NCBI GenBank assembly: GCA_031255615.1
Contig: JAIRSD010000038.1
Span: 1-30,343, forward strand
Origin: Treponema sp.
GTDB lineage: Bacteria; Spirochaetota; Spirochaetia; Treponematales; Breznakiellaceae
Reading direction: 5' to 3'
DNA: 30,343 nt
Both the position numbers and the translations under genes were made by a program. Shown here one piece after another: positions 7,907-16,449 of the stretch. The stretch's first letter is position 1. The number at the start of each line of letters is the position of its first letter. The notes under the pieces were generated by a model that was not told the DNA's origin, did not search any database, and was given only the letters and a program-made list of their open reading frames with translations.

Positions 7907-10408
7907 ATGCGCCGTTGTTTTGTGGGTTTTGCCCTGGCTTTAGCCTGTTCCGCTTTGTTATATGTACGCCCCTGTTCCGCCCAGGAAGGGGAAGAATGGT
8001 ATCTGGGTAAACCCCTTAGGGATATCGCCTTTTCCGGCCTCCGGCACGCCAGCCCCCAGGATCTGGAAGGGATTCTGGGGGGCTACCTTGGTCAGGAATA
8101 CAGTTACGAACTGGTGGAAGAACTGCAAATGCGGCTTTACGCCACAGGATTTTTTGAATTGCTTTCCCCCGATACGATTCCCGTGGATTCGGCCCGTTCA
8201 GGGGTTATCCTCCGTTTTACCGTCACCGAACAGCCGGTTATCTCCCGGATCAGCTTTGTTGGGAACAGCCATGTCCGCCAAACGGAACTCCTTGACGCGG
8301 TAACCCTTAAACCGGGGGATCGGGCGGAAAAACGCCGGGTGGGCGATGAAGAGCAGGCGGTGATCAACAAGTACCTGGAAAAAGGGTATACCCGGGTTTC
8401 AGTCCGTTCAGATGTTCAGGTCAACGATTCGGGGGAAGCGGCTGTCGTCTTTTTCATCAACGAGGGGGTCCAAAACTACATCCAGGAATTCCGCTTCGAG
8501 GGGAACAACGTGTTCTCCGAGAGGACCCTCCGGGGCCAGCTCTCCCTTAAGGCCAAAAGCCTGGTCAACGACGGGGCTTTTCAGGAGGCCAAGCTGATTG
8601 CGGACCGCCAGGCCATTGCCCAGTATTACCGGGATCGGGGTTTCATTGACGCGGAGGTCCGGGACGTGATCAGGACCGAGGTGGTGGGCGACAAGGGGAC
8701 CAGCATGATCCTTACCTTCGATATTTATGAGGGGGATCGCTACACCTTTGGGGGCGTCAGTTTTTCGGGGAACCATATTTTTTCCGACGAGCAGCTTCAA
8801 AAGCAGGTGTATTCCCGGGAGGGGGAGGATGTACGGGCCAGCAGGGTGGAGTCGGATCTGCAACGGGTCGCGGATCTCTATTTCGAAAGCGGCTATATCT
8901 TCAACACCATCAACCGGGAAGAGGAACGGGATCAGCAAAAAAAAATCGTTTATTACAAGATCGATATTATCGAAAGGAGCCGGGCCCATATCGAAAGCAT
9001 CCGGGTCGAGGGGATCGATAAAACAAGGAAAGAAGTGGTGCTGCGGGAGATTCCCCTGGAACCGGGGGATGTGTTTTCCAAGACCAAGGTCGCCGACGGC
9101 CTCAGAAACCTTTACAATTTGCAGTTCTTTTCGGCGATCATACCGGAAACCGAGCCGGGGAGCGCGGAAAGTTTGATGGACCTCGTGTTCCGGGTCGAGG
9201 AACAGCCCACCACCGATGTCCAGTTCGGTCTTACCTTCTCCGGCACCGCCGATCCCGGGCAGTTTCCCATATCGGGGATGCTGCGCCTTAACGACCGTAA
9301 TTTCCGGGGCACGGGAAACAGCCTGGGGGCGGATATGAACGTCTCCCCGGATACCCAAAGCCTGTCCTTCAATTACAGCCACCGTTACATTTTCGGCCTT
9401 CCCCTGTCCATGGGTTTCGACCTGTCCATGTCCCACACCCAGCGGCTTACCCCCATGGACAACACCCCCCCCTTCTTTTACGGGGACGAGACCTATGCGT
9501 ATCCCGACGGGTTTGATTCCTATGAGGAATTCGAAAAGTCTTCTTCCTATCCACGGGAATTTCTCATGCGTTACGATCAATGGTATTTTTCCCTGGGGGT
9601 TTCCACGGGATACCGCTGGGGTACTCCCCTGGGAAATCTCTCCACTGGGGTGGGCGCCCGGGCGGGAATCATTATGAATAACTACGACGCGAATCTCTAC
9701 CGCCCCCTGGATTATACCATCCGCCGGGATAACAACCGTCCGACCCCCGCCAATTCAGCATGGCTTTCGGTGGCCCTGGATCAACGGGATATTTACTACG
9801 ATCCTTCCTCGGGCTATTTCGGCAGCCAGCGTTTCGGCCTGTTCGGGATTCTGCCCATGGAACGGGAGAAGTATATCCGCAGCGATACCAAGGCCGAGTA
9901 TTTTCATACCCTCCTCAACATTCCCGTGGGAGAACGCTGGAGCTTCAGACTTATCGCCGGGATCCATACGGGTCTTTCCTTCATCTTGAGACAGCCGGGC
10001 CAGGACGGGGCGATCATCGAAAACGCGAACAAGCTGGCGGTGGACGGCATGTTTGTAGGCCGGGGCTGGAACTCCGATTACCGGGTCAAGGGCTTGGCCC
10101 TTTGGGAAAACTGGGCGGAATTGCGGATCCCCCTGGTGCCGGGGGTTCTAGCCTGGGATTTCTTCTTTGACGCGGCGGGAGTCAGCCCCAGCCCCCAGGA
10201 CTTTTTCGCCAATTTCGATCCCAACATTATGCGTTACAGTATGGGAGGGGGCCTCCGTTTTACCATTCCCCAGTTCCCCCTCCGGTTCAGCTTTGCCAAA
10301 CGTTTCAGGACGGTGGACGGAAATGTACAATGGGAACCTGGTTCCATCGGAAAGAACGGCCCCGGAGGCGGTCTGGATTGGGTTCTCTCCTTTGCCCTCA
10401 GTTATTAA
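7907..10408 (+). CDS. bamA: BamA, outer-membrane protein assembly factor (Omp85)
   Basis: BamA folds and inserts beta-barrel proteins into the outer membrane. The 833-residue precursor has a signal peptide (1-25, cleavage likely after RPCSA). Residues from about 30 to 440 form the POTRA region, with repeated segments such as ISFVGNSHV, FRFEGNNVF, VSFSGNHIF and IRVEGIDKT marking successive POTRA strands. Residues from about 440 to the end form the 16-stranded barrel. The conserved (V/I)RG(F/Y) motif of barrel loop 6 appears as GRGW at 718-721. The chain ends in an aromatic residue, but it is Tyr, not Phe. The start at ATG 7907 follows AGGAG with 5-nt spacing. It lies between tamB and skp in one operon. 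Confidence 0.95.
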   Translation: MRRCFVGFALALACSALLYVRPCSAQEGEEWYLGKPLRDIAFSGLRHASPQDLEGILGGYLGQEYSYELVEELQMRLYATGFFELLSPDTIPVDSARSGVILRFTVTEQPVISRISFVGNSHVRQTELLDAVTLKPGDRAEKRRVGDEEQAVINKYLEKGYTRVSVRSDVQVNDSGEAAVVFFINEGVQNYIQEFRFEGNNVFSERTLRGQLSLKAKSLVNDGAFQEAKLIADRQAIAQYYRDRGFIDAEVRDVIRTEVVGDKGTSMILTFDIYEGDRYTFGGVSFSGNHIFSDEQLQKQVYSREGEDVRASRVESDLQRVADLYFESGYIFNTINREEERDQQKKIVYYKIDIIERSRAHIESIRVEGIDKTRKEVVLREIPLEPGDVFSKTKVADGLRNLYNLQFFSAIIPETEPGSAESLMDLVFRVEEQPTTDVQFGLTFSGTADPGQFPISGMLRLNDRNFRGTGNSLGADMNVSPDTQSLSFNYSHRYIFGLPLSMGFDLSMSHTQRLTPMDNTPPFFYGDETYAYPDGFDSYEEFEKSSSYPREFLMRYDQWYFSLGVSTGYRWGTPLGNLSTGVGARAGIIMNNYDANLYRPLDYTIRRDNNRPTPANSAWLSVALDQRDIYYDPSSGYFGSQRFGLFGILPMEREKYIRSDTKAEYFHTLLNIPVGERWSFRLIAGIHTGLSFILRQPGQDGAIIENANKLAVDGMFVGRGWNSDYRVKGLALWENWAELRIPLVPGVLAWDFFFDAAGVSPSPQDFFANFDPNIMRYSMGGGLRFTIPQFPLRFSFAKRFRTVDGNVQWEPGSIGKNGPGGGLDWVLSFALSY

Positions 10409-10448
10409 GGCGGTTTTTAGACAAATTTCATTTTCCAAGGATAACTGT

Positions 10449-10973
10449 ATGAAAAAGACGGTCCTTATTCTTCTATTGCTTTCGCTGGGGATCTCCCTTG
10501 GGGCCCAGCAGCTTACCCGTTTTGCGGTGGTGGATCTGTCCCGGGTTTACATGGCCTTCTTTCGGGACTCCCGGGCCGTCCGGGAATGGGAAGAGTCCAG
10601 CCTTCAGGTTCAGCGGGAACTGGACCGGAGGACCAAGGATATTCAGGATCTCCAGGCCCGAAAGGTAAATGCGGAGATTCAGGGCAACGAGGATGAGGTC
10701 CAGCGGCTGGAAGATTTGATTTACCGCCGTTCCGAGGCCTTGCGGGACTACTACCAGGTAAGGACCAGGGAGCTTGAGGAACGGAAGCAGCGGCTTTCCC
10801 AGTCGAATTCTTTTCTGGAGCAGGTCTACGACGAGGTCCGTTTTATCGCGGAAAGCGAGGGCTACAGTACGGTACTCAATCTGAAAGAAAATTCAGGCAT
10901 CTTATGGTATAGTCCAACTGTTGATATTACCGATAAACTAATACAAAATTTAGTTGCGAAGGCAGGCCGCTAA
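10449..10973 (+). CDS. skp: Skp/OmpH-family periplasmic chaperone
   Basis: Skp binds unfolded outer-membrane proteins in the periplasm and hands them to BamA. The 174-residue precursor starts with a signal peptide (MKKTVLILLLLSLGISLGA, cleavage before QQ). FAVVDLSRVYMAFF opens the small beta core. A charged, heptad-like coiled coil (about 45-130) forms the tentacle helices, and a short beta return with the SEGYSTVLNLKENSGILWYSP segment closes it, as in the OmpH family. ATG 10449 follows AAGGATAA; the frame is open further upstream, but that part overlaps bamA and lacks a signal peptide. The gap to bamA is 40 nt. Confidence 0.9.
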   Translation: MKKTVLILLLLSLGISLGAQQLTRFAVVDLSRVYMAFFRDSRAVREWEESSLQVQRELDRRTKDIQDLQARKVNAEIQGNEDEVQRLEDLIYRRSEALRDYYQVRTRELEERKQRLSQSNSFLEQVYDEVRFIAESEGYSTVLNLKENSGILWYSPTVDITDKLIQNLVAKAGR

Positions 10974-11029
10974 AGGAGAGGGGCCTGACAAGGAGGGCCC
11001 CTACGAGTCAAAGCGCTTCTTCTACTCCA

Positions 11030-13753
11030 ATGTATACCCAATACCGGCGGATTAGGCGGGATCACCCTGGGGAAGTGCTGTTTTTTCGTCTTGGTGATTT
11101 CTATGAGATGTTCTCGGAGGACGCCCTGGAAATCTCCGCGCTGCTTAACCTTACCCTGACCAGCCGGAACGGGATTCCCATGTGCGGAATCCCCTATCAC
11201 GCCTCCCGAACCTATATCGCCAGACTCCTGAAGCTGGGGAAGAAGGTGGCGGTTTGCGAACAGATTTCCGAACCGGGAAAGGGTCTCTTGGAGCGCAAGG
11301 TCGTGGAGGTGATCACCCCCGGCACGGCCCTGGACGAGGACTATCTGGACAAGGGGAGCGCCAATTACCTGGCCGCTCTGGCCCTCCGCCAGGGGATCCT
11401 GAGTCTTGCCTGCATTGATATTTCCTCCGGCGATTTTCGGGCCACCTCTTTCCCCCAGGGAAATACCGGAAGGCTGCGCCAGGAATTTGAGGGCCTCCAA
11501 ATTCGGGAGCTTGTCATCCAGGAATCCCTTTTGGAAGGGGGAGGAGGCCTGGCCCAGACCGTGTTGGAACGGCCCGACCTGGTGGTGAACCGCTGGGCGG
11601 ACTGGCTTTTTGATCAGGAACGGGGCCGGGAACGGCTTTGCCGGCAGTTTAACGTTCCCAACCTGCGGTCCTTCGGCCTTAACGACGCCAGCCCGGAGAT
11701 TCTTGCCGCGGGGGCCCTGTTGGACTATCTGGACGGCACCGCTAAATCGATGATTCCCCATGTCCGCGGTATCGTGGTGTACCAGGACAACGAATACACC
11801 GGCATCGACGAGTCAACCCAGCGGAATCTGGAACTGGCCAGGAACCTGCGGGAAGGGGATTCCCATTACACTCTCCTGGAAGTGATGGACGAAACCCGAA
11901 CCGCCATGGGGCGGCGGCTCTTGAAATGGCGGATCCTTCATCCCCTGCGCGATATGGCGGCCATCAAAGCCCGGCTCGATATAGTGGAAACCCTTTACCG
12001 GGATCAGGGGACCCTGGGAATTCTGCGGGATCTTTTCGGCAAAACCCCGGATCTGGAGCGGCTTACCGGCCGGGTTGCCATGGAATTGGCCCACGGCAAG
12101 GATATGCTGGCGGTGAAAACCGCCCTGGATTCCCTGGATCAGATTCTTTCGGGGATTCAGAATCTTTCCCTTTCCTTTGAAAACCCCCTGATTCGGAGCT
12201 TCGATTCCCGCAAGGGGGCTTCCTCCTTTGCCCGGCTCCTAAGTCTGCGGGATCACCTGGCCCGGGCCCTGGCGGAGGAGCCCTCAACGCTCCTTACCGA
12301 GGGGAACCTCATCCGCGGCGGTTATAACAGCGAATTGGACGAACTAAGACAGCTCCGCGACAACGGCCGGCAGCTTTTAGAGGAGTACCTGGAGGAGGAA
12401 CGGCAGAAAACCCATATACCGGGACTCAAGATCCGCTACAACCGGATCATCGGCTATTACATGGAGGTCTCCAACTTCCACTTAAACCGAGTCCCCTCCT
12501 ACTTCATTCGCCGCCAGGGAGTCGCCGGGGGGGAACGGTTCACCACCAACCGCTTGTCCGCCCTGGAGTCGGAAATAAACGGCGCCCAGGACCGGATTGT
12601 CGAAGTCGAGCGGACCCTTTTCCTTAAACTGCGGGAGGAGGCCAAGGCTTGCCTGGATGAGCTTTCCGCCGCCGCGGCGCTGCTGGCGGAGATGGACGCC
12701 GCCCAGTCCCTGGCCCGGGCCGCCACGGTTCGCCGCTGGGTGCGGCCCCAGATAGAGGACAGGGTGGTCCTTAAGGTGCTGGAGGGCCGCCATCCGGTGG
12801 TGGAAGCCCACTTGCCCCAGGGAGAGTTTATTCCCAACGACGTACTGCTGGAGGGGGGGGATTTCTTTTTTGTTCTGATCACCGGCCCCAACATGGCGGG
12901 AAAATCCACCTATCTGCGGATGGCGGCCCTTATCGTTCTGATGACCCAGATGGGCAGTTTTGTTCCCGCCCGGGAAGCCCTGGTGGGGATCGCCGACCGG
13001 ATCTACTGCCGGGTGGGGGCCTCGGACAACCTGGCCCGGGGGGAATCTACCTTCCTGTCGGAGATGAACGAGACCGCCTACATCCTCAACACCGCCACGG
13101 AGAGGAGCCTGGTGATTATGGATGAGGTGGGCCGGGGCACCGGCACGAAGGACGGGCTTGCCATAGCAAGGGCGGTCTGCGAGGACCTTCTGGATCGGGT
13201 CAAATGCCGTACCCTTTTCGCCACCCACTACCATGAACTGTCCCTTATCACCCATCCCCATCTGGCCAACCGTTCCATGGAGGTCGTAAACCGGGATGGG
13301 GAAATCCTGTTTCTCCGCCGCATCAAGGAAGGCCCCTCCGTGGAGTCCTACGGCCTCCATGTGGCCCGTTTGGCGGGGCTTGCGGAACCGGTGCTATGCC
13401 GGGCGGAGATCATCATGGCCCAACTCCGGGACCGGGAGCTTCGAGACGGGAATCTGCCCAAGGCTCCAGTTCCTTCGGCCCCGCCGGCCCCCGCCGTTGA
13501 TCCGGCGCTGCTCCGTCTTGTCCAGGAGATTACCGCCCTGGATCTCGACAACACCACCCCCCTGGAATCCCTGCGCCTGGTCCAGGAATGGCAGAGGCTT
13601 CTGGAGGGGAAAAACCTGGACTTTACGGGCGCCGCCGTCAGCGGATCCGGCGGTTTTACCGGACCGGCGAAAAAGATTTCCTCCCGGTCTGTCTGGCAGG
13701 AAGATCCCCCGCCGCAAAAGCAGGGAGAGTGGCCCAGCCTTTTTGATTTGTAG
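11030..13753 (+). CDS. mutS: DNA mismatch repair ATPase MutS
   Basis: MutS recognises mismatches and starts repair. The frame from ATG 11030 gives 907 residues. GDFYEMF (22-28) holds the Phe-X-Glu mismatch wedge. Walker A GPNMAGKST is at 619-627, Walker B VIMDE at 695-699, followed by GRGTGTKDG and ATHYHEL. The C-terminal WPSLFDL resembles a beta-clamp binding motif. The start is doubtful: ATG 11030 has no Shine-Dalgarno, and the frame continues upstream to encode SASSTP, restoring the T-P-M-x-x-Q-Y N-terminus of the family. Strong sites AAGGAGG (10990-10996) and AGGAG (10975-10979) sit well for ACG 11003 or CTG 10985, both non-standard starts. It is the last gene of the tamB operon, 56 nt after skp. 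Confidence 0.96.
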   Translation: MYTQYRRIRRDHPGEVLFFRLGDFYEMFSEDALEISALLNLTLTSRNGIPMCGIPYHASRTYIARLLKLGKKVAVCEQISEPGKGLLERKVVEVITPGTALDEDYLDKGSANYLAALALRQGILSLACIDISSGDFRATSFPQGNTGRLRQEFEGLQIRELVIQESLLEGGGGLAQTVLERPDLVVNRWADWLFDQERGRERLCRQFNVPNLRSFGLNDASPEILAAGALLDYLDGTAKSMIPHVRGIVVYQDNEYTGIDESTQRNLELARNLREGDSHYTLLEVMDETRTAMGRRLLKWRILHPLRDMAAIKARLDIVETLYRDQGTLGILRDLFGKTPDLERLTGRVAMELAHGKDMLAVKTALDSLDQILSGIQNLSLSFENPLIRSFDSRKGASSFARLLSLRDHLARALAEEPSTLLTEGNLIRGGYNSELDELRQLRDNGRQLLEEYLEEERQKTHIPGLKIRYNRIIGYYMEVSNFHLNRVPSYFIRRQGVAGGERFTTNRLSALESEINGAQDRIVEVERTLFLKLREEAKACLDELSAAAALLAEMDAAQSLARAATVRRWVRPQIEDRVVLKVLEGRHPVVEAHLPQGEFIPNDVLLEGGDFFFVLITGPNMAGKSTYLRMAALIVLMTQMGSFVPAREALVGIADRIYCRVGASDNLARGESTFLSEMNETAYILNTATERSLVIMDEVGRGTGTKDGLAIARAVCEDLLDRVKCRTLFATHYHELSLITHPHLANRSMEVVNRDGEILFLRRIKEGPSVESYGLHVARLAGLAEPVLCRAEIIMAQLRDRELRDGNLPKAPVPSAPPAPAVDPALLRLVQEITALDLDNTTPLESLRLVQEWQRLLEGKNLDFTGAAVSGSGGFTGPAKKISSRSVWQEDPPPQKQGEWPSLFDL

Positions 13754-13854
13754 AGTTTGTAGAGCGGCCTTCGATCCCTTTTTGATCTCTATAATTTAGA
13801 AAAATTTAACAAAAGAGCGGGTATAAAGGGTAGACCGGGGAAGGGCGGCCCCGG

Positions 13855-13876
13855 CCGGGGGGATCCCCGGTTTTTT
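13855..13876 (+). terminator. Intrinsic terminator after mutS
   Basis: CCGGGG (13855-13860), loop GGAT and CCCCGG (13865-13870) are followed at once by six T (13871-13876). It is correctly placed about 100 nt after the mutS stop and ends the tamB-mutS transcript. Confidence 0.85.
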
Positions 13877-13929
13877 GTAGGCCCCTTTCCGGTTATAGTA
13901 CACTAGACGAAGGCCCCCCAAGTCCGGAG

Positions 13930-14134
13930 AGAAGGGGCGAAAGCCCTGCCGGCAGGGAGGCCGGCGGGTTCCGTTCCCTGGGGTTTTTGCAAAGCAAAAA
14001 CCCCAGGCGAAAAACGGCAGGGAGGCCGTTTTTCGCCCGCGCAAGGGATAGAAGCGGAATTCCCCGCCCCCGGCGGGGGCGGGGAATTGGAGCGGATAGC
14101 CCGGTCCCCGGCCCGCAGGGCCGGGGATGCGCCC
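13930..14134 (-). repeat. Modular hairpin element A, copy A2 (reverse orientation)
   Basis: The 96-bp core lies at 14039-14134. On the minus strand it reads GGGCGCA, hairpin 1 (10-bp stem, plus-strand arms 14105-14114 and 14118-14127, 3-nt loop), linker CCGGGCTATCCGCTCC, hairpin 2 (14-bp stem, 14058-14071 and 14075-14088), then the CTATCCCTTGCGC linker. The tail on the plus-strand left side has a 13-bp hairpin (14006-14018 and 14025-14037), a 14-bp hairpin (13977-13990 and 13994-14007, loop AAA) and a GCCGGC-rich hairpin near 13945-13965. Module lengths (7, 23, 16, 31, 19) equal those of A1. The element fills most of the mutS-pyrC gap. Confidence 0.9.
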
Positions 14135-14174
14135 AACAGAGACTCGATGTTCGGCGTTTTCTACACTGAGAACC

Positions 14175-14192
14175 GCCGGGGACAGCCCCGGC
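14175..14192 (+). other. GC hairpin in the likely pyrC leader
   Basis: GCCGGGG (14175-14181) and CCCCGGC (14186-14192) form a 7-bp stem with loop ACAG, 30 nt before the pyrC start. No T-tract follows. It may be a leader structure or another relic of the hairpin family. Confidence 0.4.
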
Positions 14193-14222
14193 TACCCTGG
14201 CTTTGGAGGCAGGATACGGGCC

Positions 14223-15575
14223 GTGAAGTACGATCTTATTCTTAAGGGGGGGACCCTGGTGGATCCGCTGGGGGGCGCCGGGAGCGATACGGCGGCAGAC
14301 CTGGGGATCAGGGACGGAAAGATAGCCGCCGTCGCCGGCAGCATCGACGCGTCCAGGGGGGAGGAGGTCTACGATGCCGCCGGCAGCTTTATTCTCCCCG
14401 GACTAATCGACGCCCATGTTCATTTCCGGGACCCGGGCCTGACCTACAAAGAGGATTTCGCCACCGGTTCCGCGGCGGCGGCCTATGGGGGGATCACCCT
14501 GGCGGCGGACATGCCCAATACCCTGCCCCCCACCGCGGGGATTCAGGACTTTCGGGAAAAGCGCCGAATCGCCGAGGAAAAGTCCTATACGGATTTCGGG
14601 CTTTTCGCCCTCCTGACCGGGGACAACGGGGGGGAGAGGGAGGATCTTATCCGGGAGGGGGCCCTGGGTTTCAAGGTCTTCCTGGGCGCCTCGGTGGGGA
14701 ATATCCCCGCCCCCGGCGCGGGGGCCCTCTATGAGGGGCTAAAGCAAAGCCGGGGGAGGAGAACCGCCTTTCACGCGGAGGACAGCGAGCTTAACGAGCT
14801 TTTTACCCGCCGCTGCCGGGACTCCGCCGCCGATCCCGCCGCGCTGTCCCATGCCCGGCCCGATATTTCGGAGGCCGAAGCCGTGGCCCGGACCCTCCGC
14901 TTTGCCGAATATACCGGGGCGAAGGTTCATATCTGCCACGTCAGCGCGAAACGGAGCCTGGCCCTTATCCGGGACGCCAAGCGCCGGGGCCTGCCGGTCA
15001 GCGCGGAGACCTGCCCCCAGTACCTGTTCCTCGACGAATCCAGCTATCCGCGGCTGGGAACCCGGATCAAGGTCAACCCTCCTGTCCGAAGCGCCGAAGA
15101 CCGGGAGGCCCTCTGGGCGGGCATCGCCGACGGGACCATTGACATGATCGCCAGCGACCACGCCCCCCATACGGCGGAGGAAAAGGACCGGCCCCTTTGG
15201 GAAGCCGTCCCCGGCGTCATAGGGGTGGAAACCTCCGCGGTCCTCATGCTTACGGCGGTGAACCGGGGCCTCCTCAGCCTAAACGATTACGCCCGGCTTG
15301 CTTCCCTGGCCCCGGCCCGGGTTTGGGGAATATACCCCCAAAAGGGGAGCTTCGCCCTCAACACCGACGCGGATATTACCATTGTGGACATGAACAGGGC
15401 GGGGGTCATCAGAAACGCCGCGCTCCACTCGAAACACGGAACCTCCCCCTACGAGGGCTTCGAAACCCTGGGGGCCCCGCTGGCCGCCCTGGTGCGGGGA
15501 AATTTTATCATGAAAAACGGCGTCCTCTGCGGAAAAGCGGGTACCGGACGCCTGGTTCGTCCAGGAGGCTGCTAG
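14223..15575 (+). CDS. pyrC: Dihydroorotase
   Basis: Dihydroorotase cyclises N-carbamoyl-L-aspartate to dihydroorotate in pyrimidine synthesis. The 450-residue amidohydrolase has DAHVHFRDP (63-71), which fits the first dihydroorotase signature with metal ligands H65 and H67. GFKVFLGAS carries Lys151 at the position of the carboxylated lysine of related enzymes. H184 (FHAED) and H239 (ICHVS) are further ligands. ASDHAPHTAEEK (310-321) fits the second signature with D312. The frame is open 32 codons upstream, but that part is repeat A2 and spacer DNA; GTG 14223 behind AGGA gives the family N-terminus. An allantoinase or hydantoinase is less likely given RDPG and SDHAPH. The stop overlaps the rimP start by one base. 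Confidence 0.9.
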   Translation: MKYDLILKGGTLVDPLGGAGSDTAADLGIRDGKIAAVAGSIDASRGEEVYDAAGSFILPGLIDAHVHFRDPGLTYKEDFATGSAAAAYGGITLAADMPNTLPPTAGIQDFREKRRIAEEKSYTDFGLFALLTGDNGGEREDLIREGALGFKVFLGASVGNIPAPGAGALYEGLKQSRGRRTAFHAEDSELNELFTRRCRDSAADPAALSHARPDISEAEAVARTLRFAEYTGAKVHICHVSAKRSLALIRDAKRRGLPVSAETCPQYLFLDESSYPRLGTRIKVNPPVRSAEDREALWAGIADGTIDMIASDHAPHTAEEKDRPLWEAVPGVIGVETSAVLMLTAVNRGLLSLNDYARLASLAPARVWGIYPQKGSFALNTDADITIVDMNRAGVIRNAALHSKHGTSPYEGFETLGAPLAALVRGNFIMKNGVLCGKAGTGRLVRPGGC

Positions 15576-16018
15576 TGCGTTACACCCCCCCTCGGCCCGA
15601 CAACGTCGCCGAAGCCCTGGAGCCCATCGCCCGGGGCCTCAATCTTTCCCTGGTGGAGCTGACCGTATCCCGCCGCAAAGGCTCGGTCCAGATTCGCGCC
15701 GTGGTGTACAACGGCGGGGATGTGAGCCTCGGCGATTGCTCCGCCTTCCACCGGGCCGCCCTCCCCCGTCTGGAACTCGCCTTCCCCGGCAGCGACCTCT
15801 ACGTCGAAGTCTCCAGCCCCGGCATCGATCGGCTTATCAAAGACGGCGGCGAGTTCCGCCATTACGCCGGCCGCCAGGTCCGCTGCTACCGCACCGATAC
15901 GGCGGACTGGTTTTCCGGCATCCTGGTTTCCTCCGACGAAACCGGCATAGTCCTCGCGCGGGAGGGCGGACAGGTCTCCCTGCCCTACGGAATCATCGCC
16001 AAGGCCCGGCTGGACTAA
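15575..16018 (+). CDS. rimP: Ribosome maturation factor RimP
   Basis: RimP assists maturation of the 30S subunit. The 147-residue protein has the usual length. VEVSSPGIDRLIK fits the highly conserved segment joining its two domains. The start is GTG 15575, which shares its G with the pyrC stop (TAGTG) and has AGGAGG at 15563-15568, 6 nt before it, so translation is coupled to pyrC. In many bacteria rimP lies directly before nusA; here 724 bp of hairpin elements separate them, and nusA seems to have its own promoter. Confidence 0.92.
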   Translation: MRYTPPRPDNVAEALEPIARGLNLSLVELTVSRRKGSVQIRAVVYNGGDVSLGDCSAFHRAALPRLELAFPGSDLYVEVSSPGIDRLIKDGGEFRHYAGRQVRCYRTDTADWFSGILVSSDETGIVLAREGGQVSLPYGIIAKARLD

Positions 16019-16070
16019 ACCCGGATCGGGGTCCTCCCGTTCAGCCAACGGTGCGTATCGATGTTCCCTT

Positions 16071-16313
16071 GGGCGCATTTTTTGCTGACGCAAAAAACCG
16101 GGCTATCCGGGGCTCCGGCTTCGCCTCCGGCCCCGCCGCTCCGCGCCGGGTCTGCTCCGCACCCCTCCTATCCCTTGCGCGGAGGAAGGCGCGGGCCGGC
16201 CTCCCTGCCGGCGCGGCTTGCGGCTCTCCCCCCAATGCGTCCATGCCGCCCGTAACCGGTAGTTTTTGCTCCGCAAAAACAGGGGGATAGAACAGCCGGC
16301 ATCCCTGCCGGCG
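16071..16313 (+). repeat. Modular hairpin element A, copy A3 (divergent)
   Basis: GGGCGCA (16071-16077) leads into hairpin 1 (TTTTTTGC 16078-16085 and GCAAAAAA 16090-16097), the linker CCGGGCTATCCG (16098-16109), a GC-rich segment replacing hairpin 2, and CTATCCCTTGCGC ending at 16180. The core is thus 110 bp, not 96. The tail has GCCGGC arms near 16194-16212, an 8-bp hairpin (16262-16269 and 16273-16280) and a 7-bp hairpin (16295-16301 and 16306-16312). The order of the modules matches A1. The segment between the two linkers has lost the AATTCCCC arms, so this copy is degraded or recombined. Confidence 0.75.
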
Positions 16314-16340
16314 GCCCGCCCTCCCCTCCCCCACCCTTCG

Positions 16341-16445
16341 CCCCTGCCGCGGGGAAGGGATCCCCGGCAGGGGGCGGACAGAGGCCGCGTCTTTTGGTTT
16401 TGCTGTATCCAATCTTGGAGTTGCTGCGTGAAGCGCGGCAACTCC
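16341..16445. other. Two further hairpins between A3 and A4
   Basis: CCCCTGCCG (16341-16349) pairs with CGGCAGGGG (16365-16373). GGAGTTGC (16417-16424) pairs with GCAACTCC (16438-16445). These do not belong to the core plan but lie in the same cluster, so 16071-16578 is almost continuous inverted-repeat DNA. No gene is seen here. Confidence 0.6.
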
Positions 16446-16449
16446 GAAA

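Noticed and set aside
8408..9580. Minus-strand open frame of 390 codons inside bamA
   Set aside because: It lies opposite unambiguous POTRA and barrel sequence and has no recognisable family.
12482..13360. Minus-strand open frame inside mutS
   Set aside because: It is antisense to the conserved MutS ATPase domain and has biased composition.
13784..13900. TATAAT at 13790-13795 and TATAGT at 13894-13899 as promoters for pyrC
   Set aside because: Neither has a usable -35 box at 16-18 bp, and the first lies upstream of the mutS terminator.
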